Below the pieces are notes generated by a model that saw only the letters and a list, made by a program, of their open reading frames with translations, was not told the DNA's origin and made no database searches. Position numbers and translations under genes: made by a program. From UBA1715 sp045599365 (GTDB lineage: Bacteria > Bacteroidota > Bacteroidia > Bacteroidales > UBA1715): 64,000 nt of DNA. Each line of letters begins with the position of its first letter. Position 1 is the first letter of the stretch. The stretch spans positions 1 to 64,000 of the forward strand of contig JAZRVS010000129.1 of assembly GCA_045599365.1 (NCBI GenBank). The letters run 5' to 3'. Below are positions 6,922 to 15,024 of this stretch, in pieces.

Positions 6922-7329
6922 ATGAAAAAGAAAATTTATTTAAATACGTTGAAAGACGAAGAAGTGATTGAACGGTTGAAAAACGGAGGAGTAATCCATT
7001 CCGAAGGAAACAATTGTAAAATCAAAATGATGGAAGGTGTGATTGTTACAAAATTTAAAGATGTCACACAATTCGGTATGGGTTTTACGGTTTATTCACA
7101 CAACGATTACTACTTTGAGGAAGATGAAAAGTTTGAAATAAAAGAAACAGGTTTGTATAAAACTCGTGACGGAAGAAAAGCGTTTGTTTATCGTATAGAT
7201 AAAAATTTATCATTTTCGGTTGATTATTGCATTGAAAACGGTCTATGTGAATCGGCTACTGAATATGGATTTAGTCGTACAAAATACTGTGAATGTGATA
7301 ATGATTTAGTTTCAAAATGGGAGGAATAA
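6922..7329 (+). CDS. Paralogous two-domain early protein B, 135 aa
   Basis: Clear tandem duplicate of the upstream gene: IYLNTLKDEEVIERLKNGGV at the N-terminus and KETGLYKTRDGRKAFVYRID ... DLVSKWEE at the C-terminus. The middle 40 residues are diverged. Tandem copies with a variable centre suggest diversification, perhaps against different host targets. That is inference. The start follows GGGAGGAATAAAA. Confidence 0.7.
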   Translation: MKKKIYLNTLKDEEVIERLKNGGVIHSEGNNCKIKMMEGVIVTKFKDVTQFGMGFTVYSHNDYYFEEDEKFEIKETGLYKTRDGRKAFVYRIDKNLSFSVDYCIENGLCESATEYGFSRTKYCECDNDLVSKWEE

Positions 7330-7334
7330 AATAA

Positions 7335-7772
7335 ATGTGGGGATTTAACATAATAAATGGAGTTGAATTTTTTATTGAAGAAGGAAGAGAGTTACCTAAC
7401 TTTTATCCCGAAAGCAAAGTTCCGAGTTGTTTTTGTCCCCACAAAACCATTGGTGAGGCAAAAAAGTGGAATAACGGAGAGATTGGAATTTTTTGGAAAA
7501 ACGGAGGTAAAAACGAAAACATTTTGCAAGACAATGTAACGGCACAACGAAGTGAGATTATTTACACAGGAATGGGTTGTCTGAAACATGTTGTTCCGTT
7601 GTTAAAGTTGACAAATTACATTCCGTTGGTTATATCTGATTTCAAAGTTGACGGAGTTCAAGATAGATTTCTTTTGAAATTACAAAATGAAGTTGCTTTG
7701 TATGGTAGACCAGTTGTTTTAGTTGGCGATGATTTCACACCGTTGCCACATTTTGTAAAGGTTTTAAAATGA
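7335..7772 (+). CDS. Hypothetical protein, 145 aa
   Basis: Five bases after the previous stop, with the GGGAGGAATAAAATAA leader. Mixed alpha/beta protein. The C-terminal half (YIPLVISDFKVDGVQDRFLLKL ... PVVLVGDDFTPLPHFV) alternates strand and helix like a Rossmann-type fold, but no nucleotide-binding motif is visible. Family not recognised. Confidence 0.65.
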   Translation: MWGFNIINGVEFFIEEGRELPNFYPESKVPSCFCPHKTIGEAKKWNNGEIGIFWKNGGKNENILQDNVTAQRSEIIYTGMGCLKHVVPLLKLTNYIPLVISDFKVDGVQDRFLLKLQNEVALYGRPVVLVGDDFTPLPHFVKVLK

Positions 7773-7918
7773 CACCGATTTTATTTATTTGGTTAGTAGT
7801 TTGGTTTTTTAGTAAGTTTGAGAGAGAAGAGCCAAGACAAAAATTATTTGTTTATAACGACATCAGTGATGATTTGTTTTTGAATGGCGTTTATAGAGTA
7901 GGAGATGAATTTAAATGA
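7769..7918 (+). CDS. Membrane-anchored small protein, 49 aa
   Basis: ATG 7769 overlaps the preceding stop by four bases, and its TGA overlaps the next ATG, so both junctions are coupled. Residues 2-14 (TPILFIWLVVWFF) are a single hydrophobic segment followed by charged residues, giving a one-pass inner-membrane topology. Early phage membrane peptides can alter host membrane processes or superinfection. No family recognised. Confidence 0.6.
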   Translation: MTPILFIWLVVWFFSKFEREEPRQKLFVYNDISDDLFLNGVYRVGDEFK

Positions 7919-8208
7919 CTTGTTTTAGAATGAAAGACGGACGGACAGTTAGGTCGTTTTTAAATAAAGATAGTTCTTATTGTGCATTTCAAAGACGAAT
8001 TGAAAAAGGAGATACGATTGAGGAAGCTTTGGAATATGTATCAAAAGAACATAAAAGAGGAAGAGCTTGCTTGGTTTATTTTTATCAAGGAAAGCCAATA
8101 ATTGACATTTGCCGAGAACGTGGTATAAATTATCATACGGTCTATGAGAGAATTCAACGTGGACTTGAAATTAACGAAACTATTTTTTATAAGGGGAAAT
8201 TAAAATGA
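7915..8208 (+). CDS. HTH-repeat type regulator, 97 aa
   Basis: Contains two copies of a roughly 40-residue HTH-like module, the clearer one being PIIDICRERGINYHTVYERIQRGLEINE. The pattern (C.E.GINY.TV..RI..G..i.EA) recurs in the gene at 15192-15866. The same motif is widespread in gut-phage regulators. DNA binding is likely but the target is unknown. Start overlaps the preceding small gene. Confidence 0.55.
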   Translation: MTCFRMKDGRTVRSFLNKDSSYCAFQRRIEKGDTIEEALEYVSKEHKRGRACLVYFYQGKPIIDICRERGINYHTVYERIQRGLEINETIFYKGKLK

Positions 8209-8471
8209 GAAACATTATTATGAAAACACTTGAAAAGATGTATGAAAATTTCAAAGACGATTACGACTTTGAAATGGAAGACGATTTTGCTCCGTATGGA
8301 GACACATACGTTTCAACAGGAAGTGAACCGACAGAAGAAAGTTTGGAGAAATGTTTAGAAGATTTCAAAGAGAAAATGAAAGAAAAATTGAACGAAGTTG
8401 TTGACGAATTGCTAAATGACGAAAGATTTTATTCTGAATTAGAAAACATAATTGATGAAATGGAGAATTAA
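8205..8471 (+). CDS. Acidic helical protein, 88 aa
   Basis: Starts on the previous stop (ATGA) behind AAGGGGAAATTAAA. Highly acidic, with long helices from residue 45 onward (LEDFKEKMKEKLNEVVDELL). No motif recognised. An alternative start is ATG 8220 (MKTLEKM). Confidence 0.65.
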   Translation: MRNIIMKTLEKMYENFKDDYDFEMEDDFAPYGDTYVSTGSEPTEESLEKCLEDFKEKMKEKLNEVVDELLNDERFYSELENIIDEMEN

Positions 8472-8472
8472 A

Positions 8473-8640
8473 ATGAGTGAAACTTATTTACAAAGAGCAG
8501 AAGAAGAATTGAGATTTAAAATAAATATTGCAATTAAAACGTTAAATGATATATACAATATGAAAGAGGGTTCTCTGGAGCAAGTAAAACAGCTAGTGGA
8601 GAAATCACTTATTGAAATGAAATTGAAAGAGGATAATTAA
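8473..8640 (+). CDS. Small coiled-coil protein, 55 aa
   Basis: Start at ATG 8473 behind GGAGAATTAAA. An upstream extension would overlap the previous gene heavily. Nearly all helix, with heptad-like hydrophobics, ending MKLKEDN. The next gene ends with the similar LKEDN, and the 3' ends (AAAGAGGATAATTAAATG) are nearly identical, suggesting local duplication. Confidence 0.6.
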   Translation: MSETYLQRAEEELRFKINIAIKTLNDIYNMKEGSLEQVKQLVEKSLIEMKLKEDN

Positions 8641-8808
8641 ATGGAGGAAAAAGAATTTTTGAATGAAATGAAAAAGGAATTTGAAAATCAGACTAAGGAT
8701 TCTTATTATCAAGGACACATTGATTGTATTGAAGGTATGCTTATCTATTTGCTGGAATTAAAAAAGAGATTGATTAAAGCTAAAAACGAATTGAAAGAGG
8801 ATAATTAA
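8641..8808 (+). CDS. Small helical protein, 55 aa
   Basis: ATG directly follows the previous TAA, with GAGGATAATTAA serving as the ribosome site. The motif SYYQGHIDCIEGML resembles QYYEGGIDTIQML in the next gene, so the two are probably paralogues. The C-terminus KNELKEDN echoes the previous gene. Function unknown. Confidence 0.6.
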   Translation: MEEKEFLNEMKKEFENQTKDSYYQGHIDCIEGMLIYLLELKKRLIKAKNELKEDN

Positions 8809-9072
8809 ATGGACGAAGTTGAAGAAGCTGTTGATAAGATTATGGTTGAATTCAACAAACATAACGCTTATCAATATTATGAAGGTGGAATTGACACCAT
8901 TCAAATGTTATCTGGAATAATAGCAAAAGAAGTGAATAAAGGATATGATGCAATTCAGTTAAAAGATTTGACAGAATTTCTAAATAATGTTTGTGATGAA
9001 TTAGTTGAGAAACAAAGTAAAATTGAATTAGAAAGCGAGAAAGGAGTAAAAAATGGATTGTTTTACAAGTAG
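8809..9072 (+). CDS. Small helical protein, 87 aa
   Basis: Adjacent to and related to the preceding gene through the YYxGxIDxIxxM motif. Predicted all-helical, acidic and soluble. The last 20 bases overlap the next start at 9053. No recognised domain. Confidence 0.62.
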   Translation: MDEVEEAVDKIMVEFNKHNAYQYYEGGIDTIQMLSGIIAKEVNKGYDAIQLKDLTEFLNNVCDELVEKQSKIELESEKGVKNGLFYK

Positions 9073-9325
9073 AGATTTTGAGGAATTTGTGGTATTAAAA
9101 AAGCCTTTTAAACGTAGAAAACCAATTGTCAAAAAGGAAGCTATTGGAAAATTATGTAAGGTTAAAAATTCAAACGAATCTCATTTTAATAATTATGCTT
9201 TGATAAGTAAAATCATTATAGATAACGACGAAGTTTATTATTGTGATTCGCTTGGTTTTTATTGGGACCAAGTTGAAGTTTTAACGAGAGAAGAATTTGA
9301 AAAATTAAATGGAAAAGGAGAATAA
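9053..9325 (+). CDS. Hypothetical protein, 90 aa
   Basis: ATG 9053 sits behind GAAAGGAGTAAAA inside the end of the previous gene. A basic N-terminal stretch (KKPFKRRKPIVKK) is followed by a small beta domain (NYALISKIIIDNDEVYYCDS). It could be an SH3-like or nucleic-acid-binding fold, but this is a guess from the pattern. Function unknown. Confidence 0.62.
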   Translation: MDCFTSRDFEEFVVLKKPFKRRKPIVKKEAIGKLCKVKNSNESHFNNYALISKIIIDNDEVYYCDSLGFYWDQVEVLTREEFEKLNGKGE

Positions 9326-9326
9326 A

Positions 9327-9554
9327 ATGAACGAAGAATTATTACGTTACGTTGAAAGAATTGAAAAACTTGAAGAAGATAAAAAAGAAATTCAAGATGA
9401 TATTAAAAGTGTCTATGACGAAGCTAGTGGAAAAGGATTTGATAAAAAGGCTTTGAAAGAGGTTCTTAAATTAAGAAAAATGACACCCTCAGACAGAGCT
9501 GAATTTGAATTTTTAAGACAGAAATTTAAAACTGAAACAGGAATTGAAGAATAA
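9327..9554 (+). CDS. GapR-like (DUF2312) nucleoid protein, 75 aa
   Basis: Start at 9327 behind AAAAGGAGAATAAA. The sequence YVERIEKLEEDKKEIQDDIK, then VYDEASGKGFDKKALKEVL and LRKM, matches the DUF2312 family in order and length. Known members such as Caulobacter GapR bind overtwisted AT-rich DNA as dimers or tetramers and support replication and transcription. The family is essentially alphaproteobacterial plus phages of that group, so this is the best host clue in the window. It may organise phage DNA or compete with host GapR. The C-terminal third is less typical. Confidence 0.8.
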   Translation: MNEELLRYVERIEKLEEDKKEIQDDIKSVYDEASGKGFDKKALKEVLKLRKMTPSDRAEFEFLRQKFKTETGIEE

Positions 9555-9751
9555 TGAATGAAATGGAAATTGAAATCGGAGATGAGGTTCGTCTTGAAGA
9601 CAGATTTTATGTCGTAAAAGACATCAAGAAAGAGGAAGTGAAAACTATCCGTAAAGGAACGATTGTTTTTACGAGATTGTATTTTGATTATGAGCACGCT
9701 CCTGTTTATTCTTATTCGGTAAAAGAGGTTAGAAAAAAGAACAATGTTTAA
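9554..9751 (+). CDS. Hypothetical small beta protein, 65 aa
   Basis: TAATG junction with the GapR-like gene. Short alternating strands (IGDEVRLEDRFYVVKDI ... GTIVFTRLYF) look like a small KOW/SH3-type barrel. Such folds often bind nucleic acid or ribosomal partners. No family assigned. It overlaps the next start by eight bases. Confidence 0.6.
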   Translation: MNEMEIEIGDEVRLEDRFYVVKDIKKEEVKTIRKGTIVFTRLYFDYEHAPVYSYSVKEVRKKNNV

Positions 9752-10094
9752 TGAAAATGAAGCGAGAGAGTTATTTGAAAACGGATATTCATATTCTCAA
9801 ATTGCTTCAAAGTTATCTTGTTCTTATTCAACAGTTTGTCATAAGTTGCAAGGGGAAACGAAAAAGCGAAGAACAATTCGCAAATCGTGTTCTCCCTTGC
9901 ACGTAAGAATTGGCTTGAATTTATCGTATTATTTAGATAGAGATGATTTAGATTTAAAAAGATTATTTAGATTGAGTGGAATACATTGGACAATCTTATC
10001 AAGAATTTTGACAGGTTCACACGACATTAAATTGTCAGAGTTGATACGGATTGCAAAAGCATTCCGAGTTGAAGTGGAAGATTTACTAAAATGA
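9744..10094 (+). CDS. Two-HTH transcription regulator, 116 aa
   Basis: Residues 3-35 (NENEARELFENGYSYSQIASKL-SCSYSTVCHKL) form a resolvase/terminase-type HTH. Residues 70-116 (LKRLFRLSGIHWTILSRILTG ... LSELIRIAKAFRVEVEDLL) form an XRE-like HTH. A basic KKRR linker joins them. It sits immediately before and overlaps the helicase gene. It is a candidate for the protein acting at the repeated early operators, but that is not demonstrated. Confidence 0.65.
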   Translation: MFNENEARELFENGYSYSQIASKLSCSYSTVCHKLQGETKKRRTIRKSCSPLHVRIGLNLSYYLDRDDLDLKRLFRLSGIHWTILSRILTGSHDIKLSELIRIAKAFRVEVEDLLK

Positions 10095-11404
10095 AGTTGA
10101 GAGATTATCAATTAAAACAACTTGCTTTTCATTTGTCGGCAGACAGAACAATCAATCGTTCTGCTCCCTCAACTGGAAAGACAGCAACAGTTTGCACATA
10201 TATGAAGATTAAATACAGAAACGAAAAGAAAAAGGCAGTTTTTGTTATGCCGTCTTCAATTATGTTGAAAAACAAAGAAGAGGTTTGTAACTGGTGTGAG
10301 TATTCAGAAGATGAAGTTGCGATTTGTAACGGAACACCAGCTAAACGTCTGGCTCAATATCAAGACAAAAACATAAAAGTTTTTGAAATGACATTTGAAT
10401 GTTTTTCAAAAGAATGGCATTTGTTACCAAAAGACGTTGACGTTGTTATAATTGATGAATTTCATTTAGGTTTTTCAACTCACACAAGCAAACGAACTCA
10501 ATCTTATTATCGTTCGTCAAGACGCTTTAAATATTTTATTATGATGAGTGGTACTTTGATTGACGGAAGATACAATTCAGCTTATCCTGCTATTTGTGTA
10601 ATTGAGCCGAGATATTATTTGAATTATGAAAACTTTATGCATTATCACGCAATTTACAACACTTGGGGTCAGGTTGTCGGTTGGAGAAATCCAGACAAAA
10701 TCAAAGAGATTTTAAAACGACACTCTTGCTCAATTTCCGTTGAAGAAGCGTATAAAGACAGAAAGGAAAACATAATCATTTATGAGAAATGTCAACTTGA
10801 CGATAAGCATAAGAAAGCTTATTTACAAATGGAAAAAGATGCTCTGTTGGAATTAGAAGATAAATACATTGAAGCAGATTCGGGAGGTGTGAAACAAATT
10901 CGTTGTCGTCAGATTTTATCTTGTCCAGAAGTTTTAGATTTGAAAGTGGATAAGATTGGAAAAGACGAAATGTTGAAAATTCATTTAGAAGACGCAGTTG
11001 CTTATAAAAAACAACTTTTGATTTTTGCAATTTTTGAAGCAGAACAAAAACGAATAGCAGAAGTTTGCAGACAAAATGGTTTGAAAACAGAAATAATTAA
11101 CGGCACAGTTTCTTCAAAAAGACGTGGAGAAATTGACGTAGCATTTAGAAATGGTGAAATTGACGTTGTTGTTGGTTCACCAGCAACGTGTTCAATCGGT
11201 TTCAACTGGGAACACGTTGACCAAGTGATTTTTGCGAGTTGTGATTATAAAGATTCAACTTTTGAACAAGCCATAGCTCGTGGAAATAGGGGAACTAGAA
11301 AAACCCCACTTCGTGTGTATATTCTTACTTACGACACAAAAGTTGAAAGGAGAATTATGCAAATTATTAAAAGAAAATCGGAAGAAAGTAAAAAAATCTC
11401 TTGA
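10091..11404 (+). CDS. SF2 DNA helicase/ATPase, 437 aa
   Basis: DEAD/SNF2-type helicase. Motif I is SAPSTGKTA (about residues 24-32), motif II VVIIDEFHL, motif III MMSGTLI, motif V GSPATCSIGFNW and motif VI QAIARGNRG. Length and motif order fit single-protein phage recombination or replication helicases such as the UvsW-like and RecG-like groups. Start overlaps the HTH gene by four bases. It probably unwinds or remodels replication forks together with the polymerase and exonuclease downstream. Confidence 0.88.
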   Translation: MKLRDYQLKQLAFHLSADRTINRSAPSTGKTATVCTYMKIKYRNEKKKAVFVMPSSIMLKNKEEVCNWCEYSEDEVAICNGTPAKRLAQYQDKNIKVFEMTFECFSKEWHLLPKDVDVVIIDEFHLGFSTHTSKRTQSYYRSSRRFKYFIMMSGTLIDGRYNSAYPAICVIEPRYYLNYENFMHYHAIYNTWGQVVGWRNPDKIKEILKRHSCSISVEEAYKDRKENIIIYEKCQLDDKHKKAYLQMEKDALLELEDKYIEADSGGVKQIRCRQILSCPEVLDLKVDKIGKDEMLKIHLEDAVAYKKQLLIFAIFEAEQKRIAEVCRQNGLKTEIINGTVSSKRRGEIDVAFRNGEIDVVVGSPATCSIGFNWEHVDQVIFASCDYKDSTFEQAIARGNRGTRKTPLRVYILTYDTKVERRIMQIIKRKSEESKKIS

Positions 11405-11450
11405 CTATTTATTTTTTTCGTGTAAAAATAAGATTACTCCGAGTGAGTAA
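11401..11450 (+). promoter_or_regulatory. Promoter and leader hairpin before gene 11479
   Basis: TTGACT (11401-11406) overlaps the helicase stop. A 17-bp spacer leads to AAAAAT preceded by TG (extended -10). A hairpin TTACTC/GAGTAA (11434-11439, 11445-11450) begins almost exactly where transcription should start. This would give the highly translated downstream gene its own transcript with a protected 5' end. Confidence 0.55.
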
Positions 11451-11478
11451 GATTTAGATTTAAAGAAAGGATATTAAA

Positions 11479-12234
11479 ATGATTTTAGATAAAAATGTTT
11501 TAGCACAAATGAAAGCAGCAGGACTTCAAAAACCAGATATGGTTAGCGATATGGAATGGGAAAATTGTGATTCTCAAATTGAAGACAGTTTGCCAATCGT
11601 TGAAGTACCAGCTGTTCAACAAGCAGTTGTTCCTGTTGTTCCAATGCAACAAGCAGTTGTTCCTTCACAACAAGCAAATTATATTGCAAAACCTTTAAGT
11701 ATGTCTGATACTTTGCAATCTAGCAGTATGGTTGTTGACGCAACATTAAAATTAAAAAGTGGTGTTGTTAAAATTGGAGATTCAGCTGTTAGAACTCCTA
11801 TTGTGGCAAAAGTTTTGTTTTCAGAATCAAAAGTGAAACAAACAATCACAGTTGAAAATTCTAAAAAAGAAATTGAATATTACCACACATACGACGGCAG
11901 AGTTGAATCAAGAACTGGACGCTTGTTCCAAGATTGTGTAAATCATTGTACTTCAATCAATCCAAAAGCTTATGCTTTCACAGCTTTTGATATTGTTATG
12001 GAAATCACAGAAGATGTTTTGGATGAAGACGGAAGAGTGGCAGTAAAAGCTGGTACACGAATTGGTCATAGCACAAGTTCAACGACAGCTACGAAATTTA
12101 AACAATTTTTAAATCAATGTAAGCAAGCAGGAGTTGACGTAAATAATGGAGAAGCAGGGGTTAAAATCAAAACTGAACTTCGTACAAACAACAATCGTCA
12201 AGATTTCAGAGTGTTTGTTTTTGAAATGATTTAA
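11479..12234 (+). CDS. Putative ssDNA-binding or annealing protein, 251 aa
   Basis: Strong AAAGAAAGGATATTAAA leader and its own promoter. The N-terminus has a Q/P/V-rich low-complexity linker (two QQAVVP repeats, residues 45-70). A beta-rich domain (about 80-250) follows, with aromatic pairs (EIEYYHTYDGR) and basic patches. It lies between helicase and exonuclease, where many phages place SSB, but I see no certain OB-fold or annealase signature. A role in DNA metabolism is inferred from context. Confidence 0.5.
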   Translation: MILDKNVLAQMKAAGLQKPDMVSDMEWENCDSQIEDSLPIVEVPAVQQAVVPVVPMQQAVVPSQQANYIAKPLSMSDTLQSSSMVVDATLKLKSGVVKIGDSAVRTPIVAKVLFSESKVKQTITVENSKKEIEYYHTYDGRVESRTGRLFQDCVNHCTSINPKAYAFTAFDIVMEITEDVLDEDGRVAVKAGTRIGHSTSSTTATKFKQFLNQCKQAGVDVNNGEAGVKIKTELRTNNNRQDFRVFVFEMI

Positions 12235-12241
12235 TAAGAGT

Positions 12242-12284
12242 TTGGAGCGAGATTTAATTATTTTTGAGGGCAATCTCGCTCCAA
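12242..12284 (+). promoter_or_regulatory. 13-bp perfect hairpin upstream of exonuclease gene
   Basis: TTGGAGCGAGATT (12242-12254) pairs perfectly with AATCTCGCTCCAA (12272-12284) around a 17-base loop. It lies between the stop at 12234 and the ribosome site of the gene at 12302, and there is no U-run after it. The ends TTGGAGC/GCTCCAA are the same as in the hairpin at 18778-18844. Processing or mRNA stabilisation is likely. Confidence 0.6.
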
Positions 12285-12301
12285 TCAAAAAAGGAGAGTT
12301 G

Positions 12302-13069
12302 ATGAAAAGATTACGAATTTATGACACGAATAACTGGGCACGAATTGTTTTAGAAAAAGATATTTTTGGAAAAGGAATTAGGGCTTTATGGGAAGAAGCA
12401 ATAAAAGAAGACGGAATTGATTTAAAGATATTCGCCTTTGAAGGTATGTGTGGAAACCAAGCTAGACGTGACAAATATCCAGATTACAAACTAACAAGAA
12501 AACCACCTCAAATTGATAGCTTTTTTGATAACTTGGATTTATTCAAACAACTTTTAGAAAACGCTCCTTGTAACGTAGCAAAATGTCATTGTGATTATTA
12601 CGAAGCAGACGATGTTATTTACAGTTTGAACGAAGTGTTCAAAAACAATTACGAAGTTTCAATTATGAGTACCGACCGAGATTTAACTCAAATTGAAAAT
12701 GCACATTTTCCAATGGTGCAAAATGAATTGACAAAGAGAGAGTTTGTTAGAACTTATAAAACATTAGTTGGTGATACGAGTGATAACATTCACGGAGTAA
12801 AAGGCTTTGGAAAAGGTCAATGGGAAAAAGAGATTGATAATTGGCATTTGTTGAAGCAATATTGCGAAGGAAGTTTGTCAACATTTGAACTTGCAAGAAT
12901 GGGTGTTTCAGAAAAGACAATAAAATTGTTAAAAGAAACTAGCAGAGAAGAAGTTGATATTTTGTGGGACATTACTGGTTTGAAAGACGTTAAGTCAATT
13001 ATGAAAATGTCATTTGGAAATGGAAATATTCAAAAAACAGAAGAAAAATTAAAGGAGTTATTTATATGA
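12302..13069 (+). CDS. 5'-3' exonuclease (FEN/RNase H-like), 255 aa
   Basis: Start at 12302 behind AAAGGAGAGTTG. An earlier start would run through the hairpin. The metal-binding and helix-hairpin elements of the T4 RNase H/T5 exonuclease family are in order: YEADDVIYSL, MSTDRDLTQI, then GDTSDNIHGVKGFGKG as the H3TH region. It should remove RNA primers or degrade 5' ends during replication. The length is slightly shorter than T5 exonuclease. It overlaps the following gene by four bases. Confidence 0.87.
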   Translation: MKRLRIYDTNNWARIVLEKDIFGKGIRALWEEAIKEDGIDLKIFAFEGMCGNQARRDKYPDYKLTRKPPQIDSFFDNLDLFKQLLENAPCNVAKCHCDYYEADDVIYSLNEVFKNNYEVSIMSTDRDLTQIENAHFPMVQNELTKREFVRTYKTLVGDTSDNIHGVKGFGKGQWEKEIDNWHLLKQYCEGSLSTFELARMGVSEKTIKLLKETSREEVDILWDITGLKDVKSIMKMSFGNGNIQKTEEKLKELFI

Positions 13070-13575
13070 AATTAGATTTTGTTGAAGAAGAAGGAATGTC
13101 AGAAGAACTTAAAAACATTTGTAAAGTTGAAAAACGAAAATACAAATATTTAAGGTATCTTGACGAAATGGGTGGAAGAGCGAGAGTTAATGACATTGTT
13201 CTTTACATTTACAAAAAAACAGGACTTTCAGTTAATCGTCAAAGTGTTCATCAATGTTTAACAATTGCATTAGAACGTGGATTAGTTGAACGAAACGGAC
13301 ACGAATTTGTTTTGAAAAATTCAACAAAAGAACGAGATGATATTGAAAAAGATTTGATTTACACAGCAGAGCACTACAACAAAACATACGAAGAAATCTT
13401 TGAGAAAATTGACGCTCTCTTTGAGTGCAAACAATATGCAAAAGCTTACGTATTATCAAAACTTCTGATTAAAAAATACAACTCACATATTGGACAAATT
13501 CTTATTTCTTATTTGGAACCAAGAGTTACTTTTAATGATTTGAATTATTTATTGGAGGAACAAACAAATGCTTAA
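13066..13575 (+). CDS. Winged-helix-like protein, 169 aa
   Basis: ATGA overlap with the exonuclease gene. Residues 24-83 (KYLRYLDEMGGRARVNDIVL ... NRQSVHQCLTIALERGLV) look like a winged helix, followed by a long helical C-terminal half. In this replication cluster it may be a loader or regulator. No named family recognised. Confidence 0.55.
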   Translation: MKLDFVEEEGMSEELKNICKVEKRKYKYLRYLDEMGGRARVNDIVLYIYKKTGLSVNRQSVHQCLTIALERGLVERNGHEFVLKNSTKERDDIEKDLIYTAEHYNKTYEEIFEKIDALFECKQYAKAYVLSKLLIKKYNSHIGQILISYLEPRVTFNDLNYLLEEQTNA

Positions 13576-14152
13576 TCAGAAAGTTGAAATTTTCAAAAAT
13601 GAATTGATGTTGATTGAAGATGATAATTTAAGAAAATTCATTTCAATTTACTTAGAAAATTGTCCAGATTATTTTTTCACAATGCCTGCTTCCTCAACTG
13701 GAAAATATCATCCAGCATATACACTTGGAACTGGTGGTTTGATTAGACACACAAAAGCAGCAGTTAAAGTTGCTTATGATATGTTATCGTTAGAACAAAA
13801 TCATTCTTTAAGATTGTTCAAAGACGAAATTATTGCGTCATTGATTGTTCACGACTCGTTGAAAAAAGGATTGAACGAACACAATATGTACAGTTTAGCT
13901 GAACATCCAGTTTTAGCTTCACGTTACATAAAGGAAATCTGGAGCAAGTATTTTGAAACGAATAAAAATTCTTTCCCAGATAAAGACCAGATTGAATTTA
14001 TTTCAAATTTGGTTTTATGTCACATGGGACAATGGAACACAGATTGGAAATCAAACGCAGAGATTATGCCGAAGCCTAGAACTGATTGTGAGAAATTTGT
14101 TCATTTATGTGATTATTTAGCGAGCAGAAAATTTTTAACTATTGAATTATGA
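13568..14152 (+). CDS. HD-domain phosphohydrolase, 194 aa
   Basis: Start behind TTGGAGGAACAAAC. Metal ligands of the HD superfamily are visible in order: GGLIRHTKAAV (first H), LIVHDSLKKG (HD), SLAEHPVLAS and LCHMGQW (later H residues), and HLCDYLASR (final D). Phage HD proteins of this size hydrolyse nucleotides or nucleotide signals. The MazG-like gene that follows supports a nucleotide-pool role. Substrate unknown. Confidence 0.82.
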   Translation: MLNQKVEIFKNELMLIEDDNLRKFISIYLENCPDYFFTMPASSTGKYHPAYTLGTGGLIRHTKAAVKVAYDMLSLEQNHSLRLFKDEIIASLIVHDSLKKGLNEHNMYSLAEHPVLASRYIKEIWSKYFETNKNSFPDKDQIEFISNLVLCHMGQWNTDWKSNAEIMPKPRTDCEKFVHLCDYLASRKFLTIEL

Positions 14153-14164
14153 TTGGATATTAAG

Positions 14165-14500
14165 ATGAATTGGTTGGACGAAATTATTGATTGGCACAAA
14201 AAGACTTTTCCGAAAGTTACTGAACAAAGTCAGTTTTTGAAAATTGGGGAAGAATTAGATGAATATGAAAAAGAAACTCCATTTTCAAATTCTTGGTACG
14301 AAGAACGAGCTGACGTTTTTATAACAACTCTTTGTTATTACGCTCGGTTTAACAAAGATGATTTGTACATAAAAACAATTCTTTCAAAATTTTGTCCTAG
14401 AACAGAAAAAGCAATTACGGCAGTTTTCAATAAATTTGAGAAATTAAAAGAAAGAGAATGGTTTTTCAATGACGAAGAATGTGTTTATAAACACAAATAA
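14165..14500 (+). CDS. MazG-like nucleotide pyrophosphohydrolase, 111 aa
   Basis: ATG 14165 chosen over an upstream TTG. The helical pattern KIGEELDEYEKE (EExxE) followed by EERADVFITTL (ExxD) gives the metal site of the all-alpha NTP-PPase fold. Length fits single-domain phage MazG proteins. Known phage members hydrolyse non-canonical or signalling nucleotides. It lies directly after the HD hydrolase. Confidence 0.7.
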   Translation: MNWLDEIIDWHKKTFPKVTEQSQFLKIGEELDEYEKETPFSNSWYEERADVFITTLCYYARFNKDDLYIKTILSKFCPRTEKAITAVFNKFEKLKEREWFFNDEECVYKHK

Positions 14501-14696
14501 AGAATTGATTTTTTATGGTTACAAATTTGAATCAATTTGTTCATATTTTGGTTTTGAGGGAAGTGTTAAAGGAAAGTTTAAAAATGCAGTTTTAAAAGAT
14601 AGAGGTTTGTATTTTTTAAAACGATATGATAAACTAGACGAGTTCAATGAGATAAAGGAGAACAAATATGATATTGAATCCATGGAAGAAGTGTAG
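14469..14696 (+). CDS. Hypothetical protein, 75 aa
   Basis: Overlaps the MazG-like gene by 32 bases and lacks a clear ribosome site, so translation is likely coupled or the true start may be downstream. Contains YGYKFESICSYFGFEGSVKGKF, then an acidic tail. No recognised family. Confidence 0.5.
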   Translation: MTKNVFINTNKELIFYGYKFESICSYFGFEGSVKGKFKNAVLKDRGLYFLKRYDKLDEFNEIKENKYDIESMEEV

Positions 14697-14841
14697 AGAG
14701 TTACAAGAGAAATGTGACATTTTGGTTGCAGAAATCTTGTGGCTCAGAAAAGAAAATTATTCATTAACCTATAAAACAAGAAGTCAATTTAAAAAAGGAA
14801 ATCAAGAATGGAAGAAAAGCAAACGGTTTTTAAAGAGCTAA
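14668..14841 (+). CDS. Small basic protein, 57 aa
   Basis: ATG 14668 has a strong ribosome site (ATAAAGGAGAACAAAT). It overlaps both neighbours (14696 and 14808). Sequence starts MILNPWKKCRELQEKCDILV and is then very basic (KKGNQEWKKSKRFLKS). The leucine-rich helix in the N-terminal half could pair with similar coiled coils encoded nearby. Function unknown. Confidence 0.55.
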   Translation: MILNPWKKCRELQEKCDILVAEILWLRKENYSLTYKTRSQFKKGNQEWKKSKRFLKS

Positions 14842-15023
14842 TGTTTATGGCTAGAAACGAAATTGCAATGCCTGAAAAAGAAGGTGTAAAGCGAGAATAT
14901 GCGATAAATCTAGCGAAGCTAATGTCAAAGAAAATTGTTTGGGGAAGTGATTTATCAAAATCGTTATTAAGAAGACAATTTTATTTGTGTAGAAAAATGA
15001 AAGAATTAGAAAGGGAGAATTAA
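14808..15023 (+). CDS. Hypothetical protein, 71 aa
   Basis: ATG 14808 behind AAAGGAAATCAAGA, within the end of the previous small gene. Helical and basic (LAKLMSKKIVWGSDLSKSLL). One base separates its stop from the next ATG. No motif recognised. Confidence 0.6.
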   Translation: MEEKQTVFKELMFMARNEIAMPEKEGVKREYAINLAKLMSKKIVWGSDLSKSLLRRQFYLCRKMKELEREN

Positions 15024-15024
15024 A

